Source: Eubacteriaceae bacterium UBA7485
GTDB lineage: Bacteria; Bacillota; Clostridia; Eubacteriales; Eubacteriaceae
Direction of reading: 5' to 3'
Assembly: GCA_002478485.1 (NCBI GenBank)
Contig: DLOL01000094.1
Location: forward strand, 1,969-9,414
DNA: 7,446 nt
Below, piece by piece: positions 1 through 6,227 of the stretch. How positions within the stretch are numbered: position 1 is the stretch's first letter; each line of letters starts with the position of its first letter. The notes beneath the pieces are model-generated. The model was not told where the DNA came from. It made no database searches and saw nothing but the letters and a program-made list of their open reading frames with translations. The position numbers and the translations under genes are program-made.

Positions 1-1013
1 TCATCGACTTCCCGCTCAGCAACTGCATGAATTCTGAAATCGACACAGTTGGTGTCCTCACTCAGTATCGCCCCTATATCCTCAACAACTATATCGGCGA
101 CGGTAGCGCATGGGCCCTGGATAAGACCGGTGCCGGTGTCCGTATTCTTCCGCCTTACATGGGCAGAAAGGGCGGACGTTGGTATGAAGGCACAGCCGAT
201 GCCATCACTCAGAATATCGACTTTATCGACAGCTATGATCCTGAATACGTCCTTGTTCTCTCCGGAGACCACATCTATAAGATGGACTATTCCAAGATGC
301 TACAATATCACAAAGATAAAAAAGCGGCATTAACCATCGCTGTCATGGAAGTGCCATGGGATGAAGCTTCTCGTTTCGGTCTTGTTGAAATCAACGAAGA
401 CAAACGGGTGACCGGATTCCAGGAAAAGCCGGAAAACCCGACCACAAACTTAGCTTCCATGGGGATCTACATCTTCGACTGGAAGATTTTAAAAGCTGCG
501 CTTCTTGAAGACCAGGACGACCCGATCTCTGAACATGACTTCGGAAACAACGTCATTCCTGCTCTCTTTAATGAAGGAATGCGCATCTTCGCTTATCCGT
601 TCTCAGGTTACTGGAAAGATGTCGGAACGATTCAGAGCTACTTTGACGCGAACATGGACCTCCTCGATGACACCATCGATTTCGACCTTACAGACAAGAA
701 CAACCCGTTCTATTCGAACAACTTCTCCCGTCATCCGCAGTATATCGGACGCGACGCCGAAGTCGTTGATTCCCTGATCTGCGACGGCTGTGTCATCTTC
801 GGAAAAGTCAACCACTCTATCCTGTCCCACGATATTCAGGTCGGTCCGAACACAGTTCTGAAAAACTGCATTGTTCATACCGGAGCGGTGATCGAAGACG
901 GCGCTGTCCTTGAAAACTGTGTAGTCGGTTCAAACGCGCGCGTTGCCGGAGACACGAGATATGTGGCTGAAGAGCTGGATAATCCTTCTGAAATCCACGT
1001 ACTGAATTCTTAA
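1..1013 (+). CDS. glgC: Glucose-1-phosphate adenylyltransferase (ADP-glucose pyrophosphorylase), 5'-truncated by window edge
   Basis: GlgC makes ADP-glucose and pyrophosphate from ATP and glucose-1-phosphate, the committed step of bacterial glycogen synthesis in the cytoplasm. The reading frame is open from base 3 with IDFPLSNC, which in family members follows the missing N-terminal GGxGxRL nucleotide-binding loop. The ATG at base 27 is therefore an internal Met and about 40 residues lie outside the window. Visible hallmarks are [10 protein letters not shown], with the catalytic Asp (E. coli D142 equivalent) at bases 267-269; FQEKP, with the glucose-1-phosphate-binding Lys (E. coli K195 equivalent) at 426-428; SMGIYIF; and YWKDVGT. 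The last third, from about base 730, has the hexapeptide-like pattern of the left-handed beta-helix domain used for oligomerisation. No catalytic residue is missing in the visible part. glgD follows after 16 bases, so the two are probably co-transcribed and form a heterotetramer. The assignment is secure; only the start is unseen. Confidence 0.96.
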   Translation, partial: IDFPLSNCMNSEIDTVGVLTQYRPYILNNYIGDGSAWALDKTGAGVRILPPYMGRKGGRWYEGTADAITQNIDFIDSYDPEYVLVLSGDHIYKMDYSKMLQYHKDKKAALTIAVMEVPWDEASRFGLVEINEDKRVTGFQEKPENPTTNLASMGIYIFDWKILKAALLEDQDDPISEHDFGNNVIPALFNEGMRIFAYPFSGYWKDVGTIQSYFDANMDLLDDTIDFDLTDKNNPFYSNNFSRHPQYIGRDAEVVDSLICDGCVIFGKVNHSILSHDIQVGPNTVLKNCIVHTGAVIEDGAVLENCVVGSNARVAGDTRYVAEELDNPSEIHVLNS

Positions 1014-1014
1014 T

Positions 1015-1019
1015 GAGGT
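1015..1019 (+). promoter_or_regulatory. Ribosome binding site of glgD
   Basis: GAGGT lies two bases after the glgC stop codon and ten bases before the glgD ATG. The spacing is slightly long but this is the only purine-rich site available, and it supports the ATG at 1030 as the start. The short 16-base gap leaves no room for a separate promoter. Confidence 0.6.
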
Positions 1020-1029
1020 CCGCATAAAA

Positions 1030-2148
1030 ATGAAAAATACAATTGGCATGATTTTCTCTGAATCAGTTGAAAATTCTGATCTCAGAGACCTCCTCCAAAA
1101 TAGAAGCATCGGAACGCTTCCGTTTGGAAGCAGATACCGCTTAATGGACTTTACGCTCTCCAACATGGTAAATTCCGGAATCAAGAAGATCGGCGTTATC
1201 GCTTCTTCTAAATACACTTCCGTTATCGACCATCTTGGAACCGGTAAAGACTGGCTCCTTTCAAGAAAGACAGGAGATCTCCAGATCCTCAAAGGTTCTG
1301 AATCCGCAAGAATCGGCGAATCCATCAAGATCAATGTAAAAGATCTGATCGATAACCGCCAGTTCCTGGAACGCACAACCGGTGACACTGTTCTGATTTC
1401 AGGATCAAACCTGATCACCACTTATGACTTCAACGAACCGTATGAAGTTTATAACAAAAACAATGCAGATATCGTCATGATCTATAGGAAAGACGAAGCT
1501 CGCTTCCATTCACTTCCGACAGATATTTATCTTGAACTTGACGGACTGACCGTTACCGATATTAAGCGTTATTCTCAGGGCGATGTTTCCGACAACAAAT
1601 TTGTCGATATGATGTTAATCAAGAAGAGCGTTCTTCTTGAAATGCTTGATGCTGCCGAAGTAAGAGGTGAATGGGATCTGATCGATGTAATTGAACAGAA
1701 TATCGGTCGTCTGAAGATCCTTGCTGCCCTTCATACCGGCTACATCAACCGTGTGACCAACATCGAAAGATACTATGTCGGAAATATGGATCTTCTCGAC
1801 TATAAAGTTTTAAAAGAACTCTTCATGCAGGAAGACCGGCCGATTTACACCAAAGTCAAAGACAACCATCCAACTCACTACGGCGATAACGCAAAGGTTC
1901 GTGACAGCATCCTCGGTTCCGGCGCTGTCATCGACGGTGAAATGGAAAAGAGCGTCGCTTTCCGTGAAGTGAAAGTTGGCGAAGGTTCTAAGATCAGCAA
2001 CTCCATCCTGATGCAGAAATGCATTATTGGTAAAAACGTCACACTCGATCACGTCATCTTCGACAAAGAATGTGTCATCCGCGACAATGCGACCCTGATC
2101 GGAACCTACAAAGAACCGATCATCCTTTCAAAAGGAACGACCATTTAA
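1030..2148 (+). CDS. glgD: GlgD, non-catalytic regulatory subunit of ADP-glucose pyrophosphorylase
   Basis: This 372-residue protein is a GlgC paralogue. It keeps the fold (RSIGTLPFGSRYRLMDFTLSNMVNSG, given here as residues 25-50 in outline) and has a C-terminal beta-helix from about residue 275 (NAKVRDSILGSGAVIDG onward). It has lost the catalytic chemistry. The N-terminal GGxGxRL loop is replaced by FSESVENSDLRDLL (residues 9-22). The GDH catalytic motif is GSN at 125-127, so the Asp is Ser126. The FxEKP sugar-phosphate motif is absent. In the studied Bacillota pairs, including Streptococcus mutans, GlgD alone is essentially inactive and raises GlgC activity in a mixed complex; that role is inferred here. 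It follows glgC by 16 bases and is followed directly by an intrinsic terminator. Length and start agree with family members. Confidence 0.95.
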   Translation: MKNTIGMIFSESVENSDLRDLLQNRSIGTLPFGSRYRLMDFTLSNMVNSGIKKIGVIASSKYTSVIDHLGTGKDWLLSRKTGDLQILKGSESARIGESIKINVKDLIDNRQFLERTTGDTVLISGSNLITTYDFNEPYEVYNKNNADIVMIYRKDEARFHSLPTDIYLELDGLTVTDIKRYSQGDVSDNKFVDMMLIKKSVLLEMLDAAEVRGEWDLIDVIEQNIGRLKILAALHTGYINRVTNIERYYVGNMDLLDYKVLKELFMQEDRPIYTKVKDNHPTHYGDNAKVRDSILGSGAVIDGEMEKSVAFREVKVGEGSKISNSILMQKCIIGKNVTLDHVIFDKECVIRDNATLIGTYKEPIILSKGTTI

Positions 2149-2156
2149 CAAAACTG

Positions 2157-2194
2157 CGCGGCCGGAGATGATGTCCGACCGCGTTTTTTCTTTT
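2157..2194 (+). terminator. Intrinsic terminator after glgD
   Basis: The arms at 2157-2166 (CGCGGCCGGA) and 2174-2183 (TCCGACCGCG) form a ten-position GC-rich stem with one C/A mismatch at 2162/2178 and a seven-base loop. TTTTTTCTTTT follows at once. It begins nine bases after the glgD stop, so it should end the glgC-glgD transcript, perhaps incompletely because of the mismatch. It separates glgCD from glgA. Confidence 0.88.
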
Positions 2195-2199
2195 CCTGG

Positions 2200-2213
2200 C
2201 GAAAACGCTGTCT
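2200..2213 (+). promoter_or_regulatory. Possible CcpA-binding cre site upstream of glgA
   Basis: CGAAAACGCTGTCT fits the Gram-positive cre consensus TGNAANCGNWNNCW at every fixed position except the first (C for T). It lies between the glgD terminator and the glgA promoter, centred about 68 bases upstream of the likely transcription start. That upstream position is more like cre sites through which CcpA activates than those through which it represses. The match is by eye to a degenerate motif, so this is a hypothesis. Confidence 0.35.
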
Positions 2214-2239
2214 AAGTAAAGTTTTATTTAATACAGTTT

Positions 2240-2268
2240 TTCACTTTCAAAGAAAAACAGTATATAAT
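2240..2268 (+). promoter_or_regulatory. Sigma-A type promoter of the glgA-hydrolase unit
   Basis: A perfect -10 box TATAAT is at 2263-2268. Seventeen bases upstream is TTCACT at 2240-2245, a 4/6 match to TTGACA. The surrounding sequence is AT-rich. Transcription would start near base 2275, giving a leader of about 26 bases before the glgA TTG. The position, just after the glgD terminator, is as expected for a second transcription unit. Confidence 0.75.
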
Positions 2269-2288
2269 GAAAAAGAATAAAAACTAAC

Positions 2289-2294
2289 GAGGAG
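2289..2294 (+). promoter_or_regulatory. Ribosome binding site that sets the glgA TTG start
   Basis: GAGGAG is six bases upstream of the TTG at 2301 and directly abuts another in-frame TTG at 2295. Normal spacing selects 2301; a ribosome on this site could not use 2295. Confidence 0.85.
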
Positions 2295-2300
2295 TTGAAA

Positions 2301-3737
2301 TTGGATAATCGTTTAAAAGTTTTGTTCGCCGCTTCAGAATGTGTCCCGTTTGCGAAGAGCGGTGGCTTAGGAGACGTTATCGGCTCCCTTCCAAAGGCTT
2401 TTCCAAAGGACGAAGTTGACGCGCGCGTTATTCTTCCTAAATATGAAAGCATTCCTTGGAAATATGTCAAGGATTTCGAATATGTAACGAATTTCTGGGT
2501 GAAGATCGGTTATGAATCCCGCTATGTCGGAATCTTCAGATACGTCATGGACGGCGTAACATTCTACTTCATCGACAATGAATATTACTTCAAGAGAAAC
2601 GGTCTTTACGGTTTCTACGATGACGCAGAACGTTACGTGTATTTCTGCCGCGCGGTCATGGAAGCCATCCCTTATATTGACTTCTATCCGGATGTCATTC
2701 ACTGCAATGACTGGCAGACCGCCCTCATTCCGTTCTTCCTCAAAGAACAGTATGCTTGGCATTACACCAACACGAAGTCTGTTTTCACAATCCATAACAT
2801 CAAATATCAGGGTCATTACGGCTTTGATGATGTAAAGACCATCCTGAATCTTGATTACTTCCCGGCACAAATGGAATTCTATGACGATGTCAACTTTATG
2901 AAGGGCGCGATGTACACCGCAGACCTTGTGACAACCGTCTCCCCTTCCTATGCTGAAGAAATCAAAGATCCTTATTACGGCGAAGGACTTGACGGCGTTG
3001 CCCGCGATGTGAGCTGGAAGGAAATCGGAATCCTCAACGGAATCGATGAAGCCAGCTACAATCCGCAGACGGATGAAGCTTTGTTTATTCCTTACGCTGC
3101 TGGAGATATTCAGAAGAAGAGAGAAAACAAGAGAAAGCTTCAGGAATATCTCGGGCTTCCTCAGCGCTCGGAAGTCCCGATGATCGCGTTCATTTCCCGT
3201 CTGGTCGACCAGAAAGGTATCGACCTCATCATGGGAGTCATTCACGATATCCTGAAGATGGACATCCAGTTCGTTGTACTCGGCACGGGCGACTCACAGT
3301 ATGAAAACAGCCTGAGAGACATTGCCAATCAGTATCCGGACAAGATGCGCACCATCATCGACTTCAATGAACCACTCTCAAGAAAAATCTACGCGGCGGC
3401 TGACATGTTCCTGGTTCCTTCCAAATTCGAACCATGCGGACTGACACAAATGATCTCAATGCGTTATGGTACAATACCTATCGTGAGAGAAACAGGCGGT
3501 CTGAAGGACTCTGTCCAGTATTATAACAAGACCACCGGAGACGGAAACGGCTTCTCTTTCCAGACTTACAATGCGCATGACATGCTCTTCACTTTACAGA
3601 AAGCTGTCGGCATGTATTACGATGAACCAGAACAGTGGAATCATCTCATGCACAATGCCTTCAATACGCACTATGACTGGAGACTGGCAGCTGATATTTA
3701 CGAATATTGGTATAAGAAAATTACCGGCCGTCTCTAA
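2301..3737 (+). CDS. glgA: Glycogen synthase (ADP-glucose-dependent, GT5)
   Basis: GlgA transfers glucose from ADP-glucose to the non-reducing end of an alpha-1,4-glucan in the cytoplasm. The 478-residue protein is the usual bacterial length (E. coli 477). The N-terminal GT-B half carries LFAASECVPFAKSGGLGDV with the ADP-glucose-binding KxGGL motif at residues 19-23, HxxDW-type HCNDW at 134-138 and FTIHN at 162-166. The second half has GILNGID at 243-249, ISRLVDQKG at 298-306 (R300 and K305), and KFEPCGLTQM with the conserved Glu377 of the E-x7-E region. Nothing essential is missing. The start is TTG at 2301, chosen because GAGGAG is six bases upstream; the alternative TTG at 2295 touches that site. 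It has its own promoter, so it can be controlled apart from glgC-glgD, and it is followed after 27 bases by a GH13 hydrolase likely on the same transcript. Confidence 0.97.
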   Translation: MDNRLKVLFAASECVPFAKSGGLGDVIGSLPKAFPKDEVDARVILPKYESIPWKYVKDFEYVTNFWVKIGYESRYVGIFRYVMDGVTFYFIDNEYYFKRNGLYGFYDDAERYVYFCRAVMEAIPYIDFYPDVIHCNDWQTALIPFFLKEQYAWHYTNTKSVFTIHNIKYQGHYGFDDVKTILNLDYFPAQMEFYDDVNFMKGAMYTADLVTTVSPSYAEEIKDPYYGEGLDGVARDVSWKEIGILNGIDEASYNPQTDEALFIPYAAGDIQKKRENKRKLQEYLGLPQRSEVPMIAFISRLVDQKGIDLIMGVIHDILKMDIQFVVLGTGDSQYENSLRDIANQYPDKMRTIIDFNEPLSRKIYAAADMFLVPSKFEPCGLTQMISMRYGTIPIVRETGGLKDSVQYYNKTTGDGNGFSFQTYNAHDMLFTLQKAVGMYYDEPEQWNHLMHNAFNTHYDWRLAADIYEYWYKKITGRL

Positions 3738-3764
3738 TCAAAATCGACACTTTGATGGAGACTT

Positions 3765-5642
3765 ATGAAATTCGAACATAATTCATGGGATACCATGTAT
3801 CGTGAGCCCTTTGGAGCCATTCCATCCGGCTCACGATTAATTATTCGGGCGCGGGGCGAAGGCGTTTATAACGTCAAACTGCGCACGTTTTTTCAAGATC
3901 GGGAAACATACTATGATATGCATCCTTCTCAGGATGATCCCACACTTTTTGAGACCGAAATTCAAATCCCCGATAAAGTCGGCCTCCTCTGGTACGACTT
4001 TAATTTTGATGCGGATGGACAGAATTTTGTTTATGGAACACTTGATGATCTTCTCGGTGGCACCGGGATGGTCCGTCATGACAAAGACCATGCTTACCAG
4101 GTAACGGTCTATAAAAAAGAAAGAGATATCCCGGACTGGTATAAGGAAGGCGTTATCTATCAGATTTTTCCTGACCGCTTTGCCAAGGCCGAATGGCCTG
4201 GTTTCACTCCGGAATATCAGCCCCATACCGTGATTCATGGAGACTGGTCGGATAGTCCTCATTATTTTAGAAACGAAGATGGATCCATTGATTACTATGA
4301 CTTCTTCGGCGGTAATCTTCCAGGCGTCATTAAAAAGCTGGATTACCTGAAGGATCTTGGCATATCGATTATTTATCTGAATCCGATCTTTGATTCAGTC
4401 AGCAATCATAAATACGATACAAAAGACTATCATAAAATCGCACCTGAATTTGGGAACGAGGAAATCTTTCAAGTTCTGTGCATCGAAGCTCAAAAAAGAG
4501 GCATCCGCATTATTTTAGACGGTGTCTTTAACCATACCGGAGATGACTCGATCTACTTTAACAAGTATGGTCATTATTCTGAAATCGGTGCCTATCAGTC
4601 TCAGAATTCTCCATACAGGAACTGGTATCAGTTCATTAACTGGCCCAATGACTATGACAGCTGGTGGGGAATCAAGACCATGCCCGACTTGAACGAGCAA
4701 TCCCCTGAGCTTCAGGATTTTATCTTTAGAAACAAAAACTCAGTTGTTAAGAAATGGCTGAGACTCGGCGCATCCGGATGGCGTCTCGATGTTGCGGATG
4801 AACTTCCTGATGAATTTATCGAAGGCATTAAAGCTGCTGCTCTTGAAGAAAAAGAGGACAGCATTGTACTTGGGGAAGTCTGGGAAGATGCGTCGAGAAA
4901 AGAAGCCTATGGCAAACGGAGAATGTATTTTGAAGGAAAAGAGCTCGACAGTGTCATGAACTATCCGTTCAGAGACGCTTTTATGAGTTTCTTCCTCGGA
5001 AGCAGCGACAGCACGGCAACCGCGCGTCAAATGATGGCTTTATATGAACATTACCCGATTGATAATTTCATGGGGTGTATGAATCTGATCGGCTCCCATG
5101 ACAGAACCCGAATCTTAACCATTCTGGGGGAAGCAGACCGTAGCATGACTTCTCTTGAAAAAGAAAACTATAAACTGCGTCATGAAGATCGGGAGATGGC
5201 CATTAAACGCCTGAAAATGCTCTCTCTGCTCCAAATGACTTTTCCAGGGGTACCAAGTATCTATTATGCTGATGAAGCGGGAGCGGAAGGATTTGAGGAT
5301 CCCTATAACCGTGGAACATATCCCTGGGGAAATGAAGACCAGAATCTGATTGACTGGTTTAAACAGGTGATAAAGCTCAGAAACACACACAAAGCGTTCC
5401 TGAAAGGAACCTGGAGACCCTATAAATCAGATCCGGATCTTTTTGTTTTCGAACGTTCCTATGAAGACGAACGTTACTTGATTTTGATTAACAGAAGTCT
5501 CAACCGAACAGTCGAATTCCACATCCCGGACAGTCAGGCCGACAGTTATGAAAATCTTCTGACAGGATTTAGCGTAAAAGCAAATCCGGTTGAAGTTCCG
5601 CCTCTGACAGGACTGGTTTTAAATCTTTCAAAAAACAATTAA
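3765..5642 (+). CDS. Cytoplasmic GH13 alpha-glucan hydrolase, neopullulanase/cyclomaltodextrinase-like
   Basis: This 625-residue protein has an N-terminal beta-sandwich (about 1-120, CBM34-like), a GH13 TIM barrel starting at GVIYQIFPDRF (129-139), and a C-terminal beta domain (about 545-625). The conserved GH13 regions are intact: DGVFNH at 252-257, GWRLDVADE at 338-346 with nucleophile Asp342, GEVWE at 370-374 with acid/base Glu371, and GSHD at 443-446 with Asp446. Region V is MPDLN at 306-310, a form intermediate between neopullulanases (MPKLN) and oligo-1,6-glucosidases (QPDLN), so the exact bond and product preference is open. There is no signal peptide, so it should act on intracellular glycogen, cyclodextrins or maltodextrins. 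GGAG lies four bases before the ATG. It trails glgA by 27 bases; an alpha-glucan hydrolase inside a glg operon is also known in lactobacilli (amy in the L. acidophilus glg cluster). Phe, Asn and Asp codons look less C-ended than in glgC and glgA. Confidence 0.9.
   Translation: MKFEHNSWDTMYREPFGAIPSGSRLIIRARGEGVYNVKLRTFFQDRETYYDMHPSQDDPTLFETEIQIPDKVGLLWYDFNFDADGQNFVYGTLDDLLGGTGMVRHDKDHAYQVTVYKKERDIPDWYKEGVIYQIFPDRFAKAEWPGFTPEYQPHTVIHGDWSDSPHYFRNEDGSIDYYDFFGGNLPGVIKKLDYLKDLGISIIYLNPIFDSVSNHKYDTKDYHKIAPEFGNEEIFQVLCIEAQKRGIRIILDGVFNHTGDDSIYFNKYGHYSEIGAYQSQNSPYRNWYQFINWPNDYDSWWGIKTMPDLNEQSPELQDFIFRNKNSVVKKWLRLGASGWRLDVADELPDEFIEGIKAAALEEKEDSIVLGEVWEDASRKEAYGKRRMYFEGKELDSVMNYPFRDAFMSFFLGSSDSTATARQMMALYEHYPIDNFMGCMNLIGSHDRTRILTILGEADRSMTSLEKENYKLRHEDREMAIKRLKMLSLLQMTFPGVPSIYYADEAGAEGFEDPYNRGTYPWGNEDQNLIDWFKQVIKLRNTHKAFLKGTWRPYKSDPDLFVFERSYEDERYLILINRSLNRTVEFHIPDSQADSYENLLTGFSVKANPVEVPPLTGLVLNLSKNN
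3799..3837 (+). repeat. Strong imperfect hairpin in the 5' coding end of the GH13 hydrolase gene
   Basis: A perfect ten-base inverted repeat, ATCGTGAGCC at 3799-3808 and GGCTCACGAT at 3828-3837, flanks an inner four-base stem (TGGA 3812-3815, TCCA 3821-3824) with a five-base loop and a 3x3 internal loop between the stems. It starts 34 bases after the first base of the start codon and has no T-run after it, so it is not a simple terminator. It could affect translation or mRNA decay, be a DNA operator, or be chance. Confidence 0.6.
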
Positions 5643-5673
5643 TGCTGGCGCTTTGGAGGCGCCAGCATTTTTT
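5641..5673. terminator. Intrinsic terminator between convergent genes, possibly bidirectional
   Basis: Arms AATGCTGGCGC (5641-5651) and GCGCCAGCATT (5659-5669) make a perfect 11-bp stem with a seven-base loop. T's run through 5668-5673 on the + strand. The left arm includes the last two bases of the hydrolase TAA, and the T-run extends into the reverse complement of the thpR TAA (5672-5674). On the - strand a run of six T's (complement of 5630-5635) follows the stem after five bases, so leftward termination is also plausible though less ideal. Confidence 0.92.
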
Positions 5674-6217
5674 ATTGGCAAAATTCGATTGTCTTCACAT
5701 CTTCGTACATCAGAAGACCGTCCACCCGGTGGGACCAGACCAATGCAGCCTGAGTCAGAGAGACGGGCTCCGGAAGTAAAATCTCTTCTTTAAGAGCTGC
5801 TGTACTCCCTGTAAACTTTCTCGCAAGGGTAATATGCGGTTTATACGGGCGCGTATCAAGCGAAAAGCCTCGTTCCTCTAGTTTTTCCCTTAATATTTTC
5901 TCAAGCTTACTCAAACTCGGATTGGGCTTGATTCCGGCCCAGAGAATCGCTCCGCCTTTGCTTTTAAAGGTTCCGATCTGTGAGAAGACCAGTTCAACCG
6001 GCGTGCCGTATCGTTCCTGATAGGTTAAACAGGCCTCCTCGAGCGCATCTTCACATCCTGTCAGATTTTCTGTCTCTCCGATGAAATCGAGTGTCAGATG
6101 AAATTGATCGGGCCGTACATACCGTGCGTGCGGATCTTCAAGTTTTGCTTTTTCCACAATATCTTCAAGCGCGCTTATCGTGTTACCCGGAAAGCGCAAG
6201 GCAGTAAATAAACGCAT
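5672..6217 (-). CDS. thpR: RNA 2',3'-cyclic phosphodiesterase (2H phosphoesterase, LigT family)
   Basis: This 181-residue protein, normal in length for the family, opens with MRLFTALRFP, close to the usual RxFxAI/L start. It carries the two catalytic HxTx motifs, HLTL at residues 40-43 and HITL at 128-131 in the context RPYKPHITLAR. The paired histidines hydrolyse RNA 2',3'-cyclic phosphates to 2'-phosphates; some members also ligate tRNA halves in vitro, hence the old name LigT. The physiological role in bacteria is unclear. The start is ATG at 6217 with a GAGGTG site five bases before it (complement of 6222-6227). It is last in a leftward operon, only eight bases after the membrane-protein gene. 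Sure of the family; less of its cellular substrate. Confidence 0.93.
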   Translation of the reverse strand: MRLFTALRFPGNTISALEDIVEKAKLEDPHARYVRPDQFHLTLDFIGETENLTGCEDALEEACLTYQERYGTPVELVFSQIGTFKSKGGAILWAGIKPNPSLSKLEKILREKLEERGFSLDTRPYKPHITLARKFTGSTAALKEEILLPEPVSLTQAALVWSHRVDGLLMYEDVKTIEFCQ

Positions 6218-6221
6218 TTTT

Positions 6222-6227
6222 CACCTC
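6222..6227 (-). promoter_or_regulatory. thpR ribosome binding site overlapping the upstream stop codon
   Basis: On the - strand the string TGAGGTG contains both the TGA stop of the preceding gene (6228-6226) and the GAGGTG ribosome site for thpR, five bases before its ATG. A ribosome terminating on the upstream gene would sit on this site, which favours coupled translation. Confidence 0.8.

Noticed and set aside
27..29. ATG at 27 as the start of glgC
   Set aside because: The frame is open upstream with IDFPLSNC, conserved in GlgC, so the gene begins outside the window.
930..1421. 163-codon open frame on the - strand across the glgC-glgD junction
   Set aside because: It overlaps two clear genes and resembles no family; a shadow frame.
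2149..2300. Riboswitch or small RNA in the glgD-glgA gap
   Set aside because: After the terminator, the cre-like site and the promoter are counted, the expected leader is only about 26 bases with no stable fold visible.
2367..3245. Long 292-codon open frame on the - strand inside glgA
   Set aside because: It is antisense to strongly conserved glgA, has no recognisable domain and no convincing ribosome site; it is a by-product of glgA codon use.
3441..3475. CTGACA and TACAAT inside glgA as an internal promoter for the hydrolase
   Set aside because: The spacing is 23 bases, too long, and the bases encode conserved GlgA residues around GLTQMISMRYGTIP.
3837..4262. 141-codon open frame on the - strand inside the GH13 gene
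   Set aside because: It lies fully antisense to conserved GH13 sequence, with no domain features.
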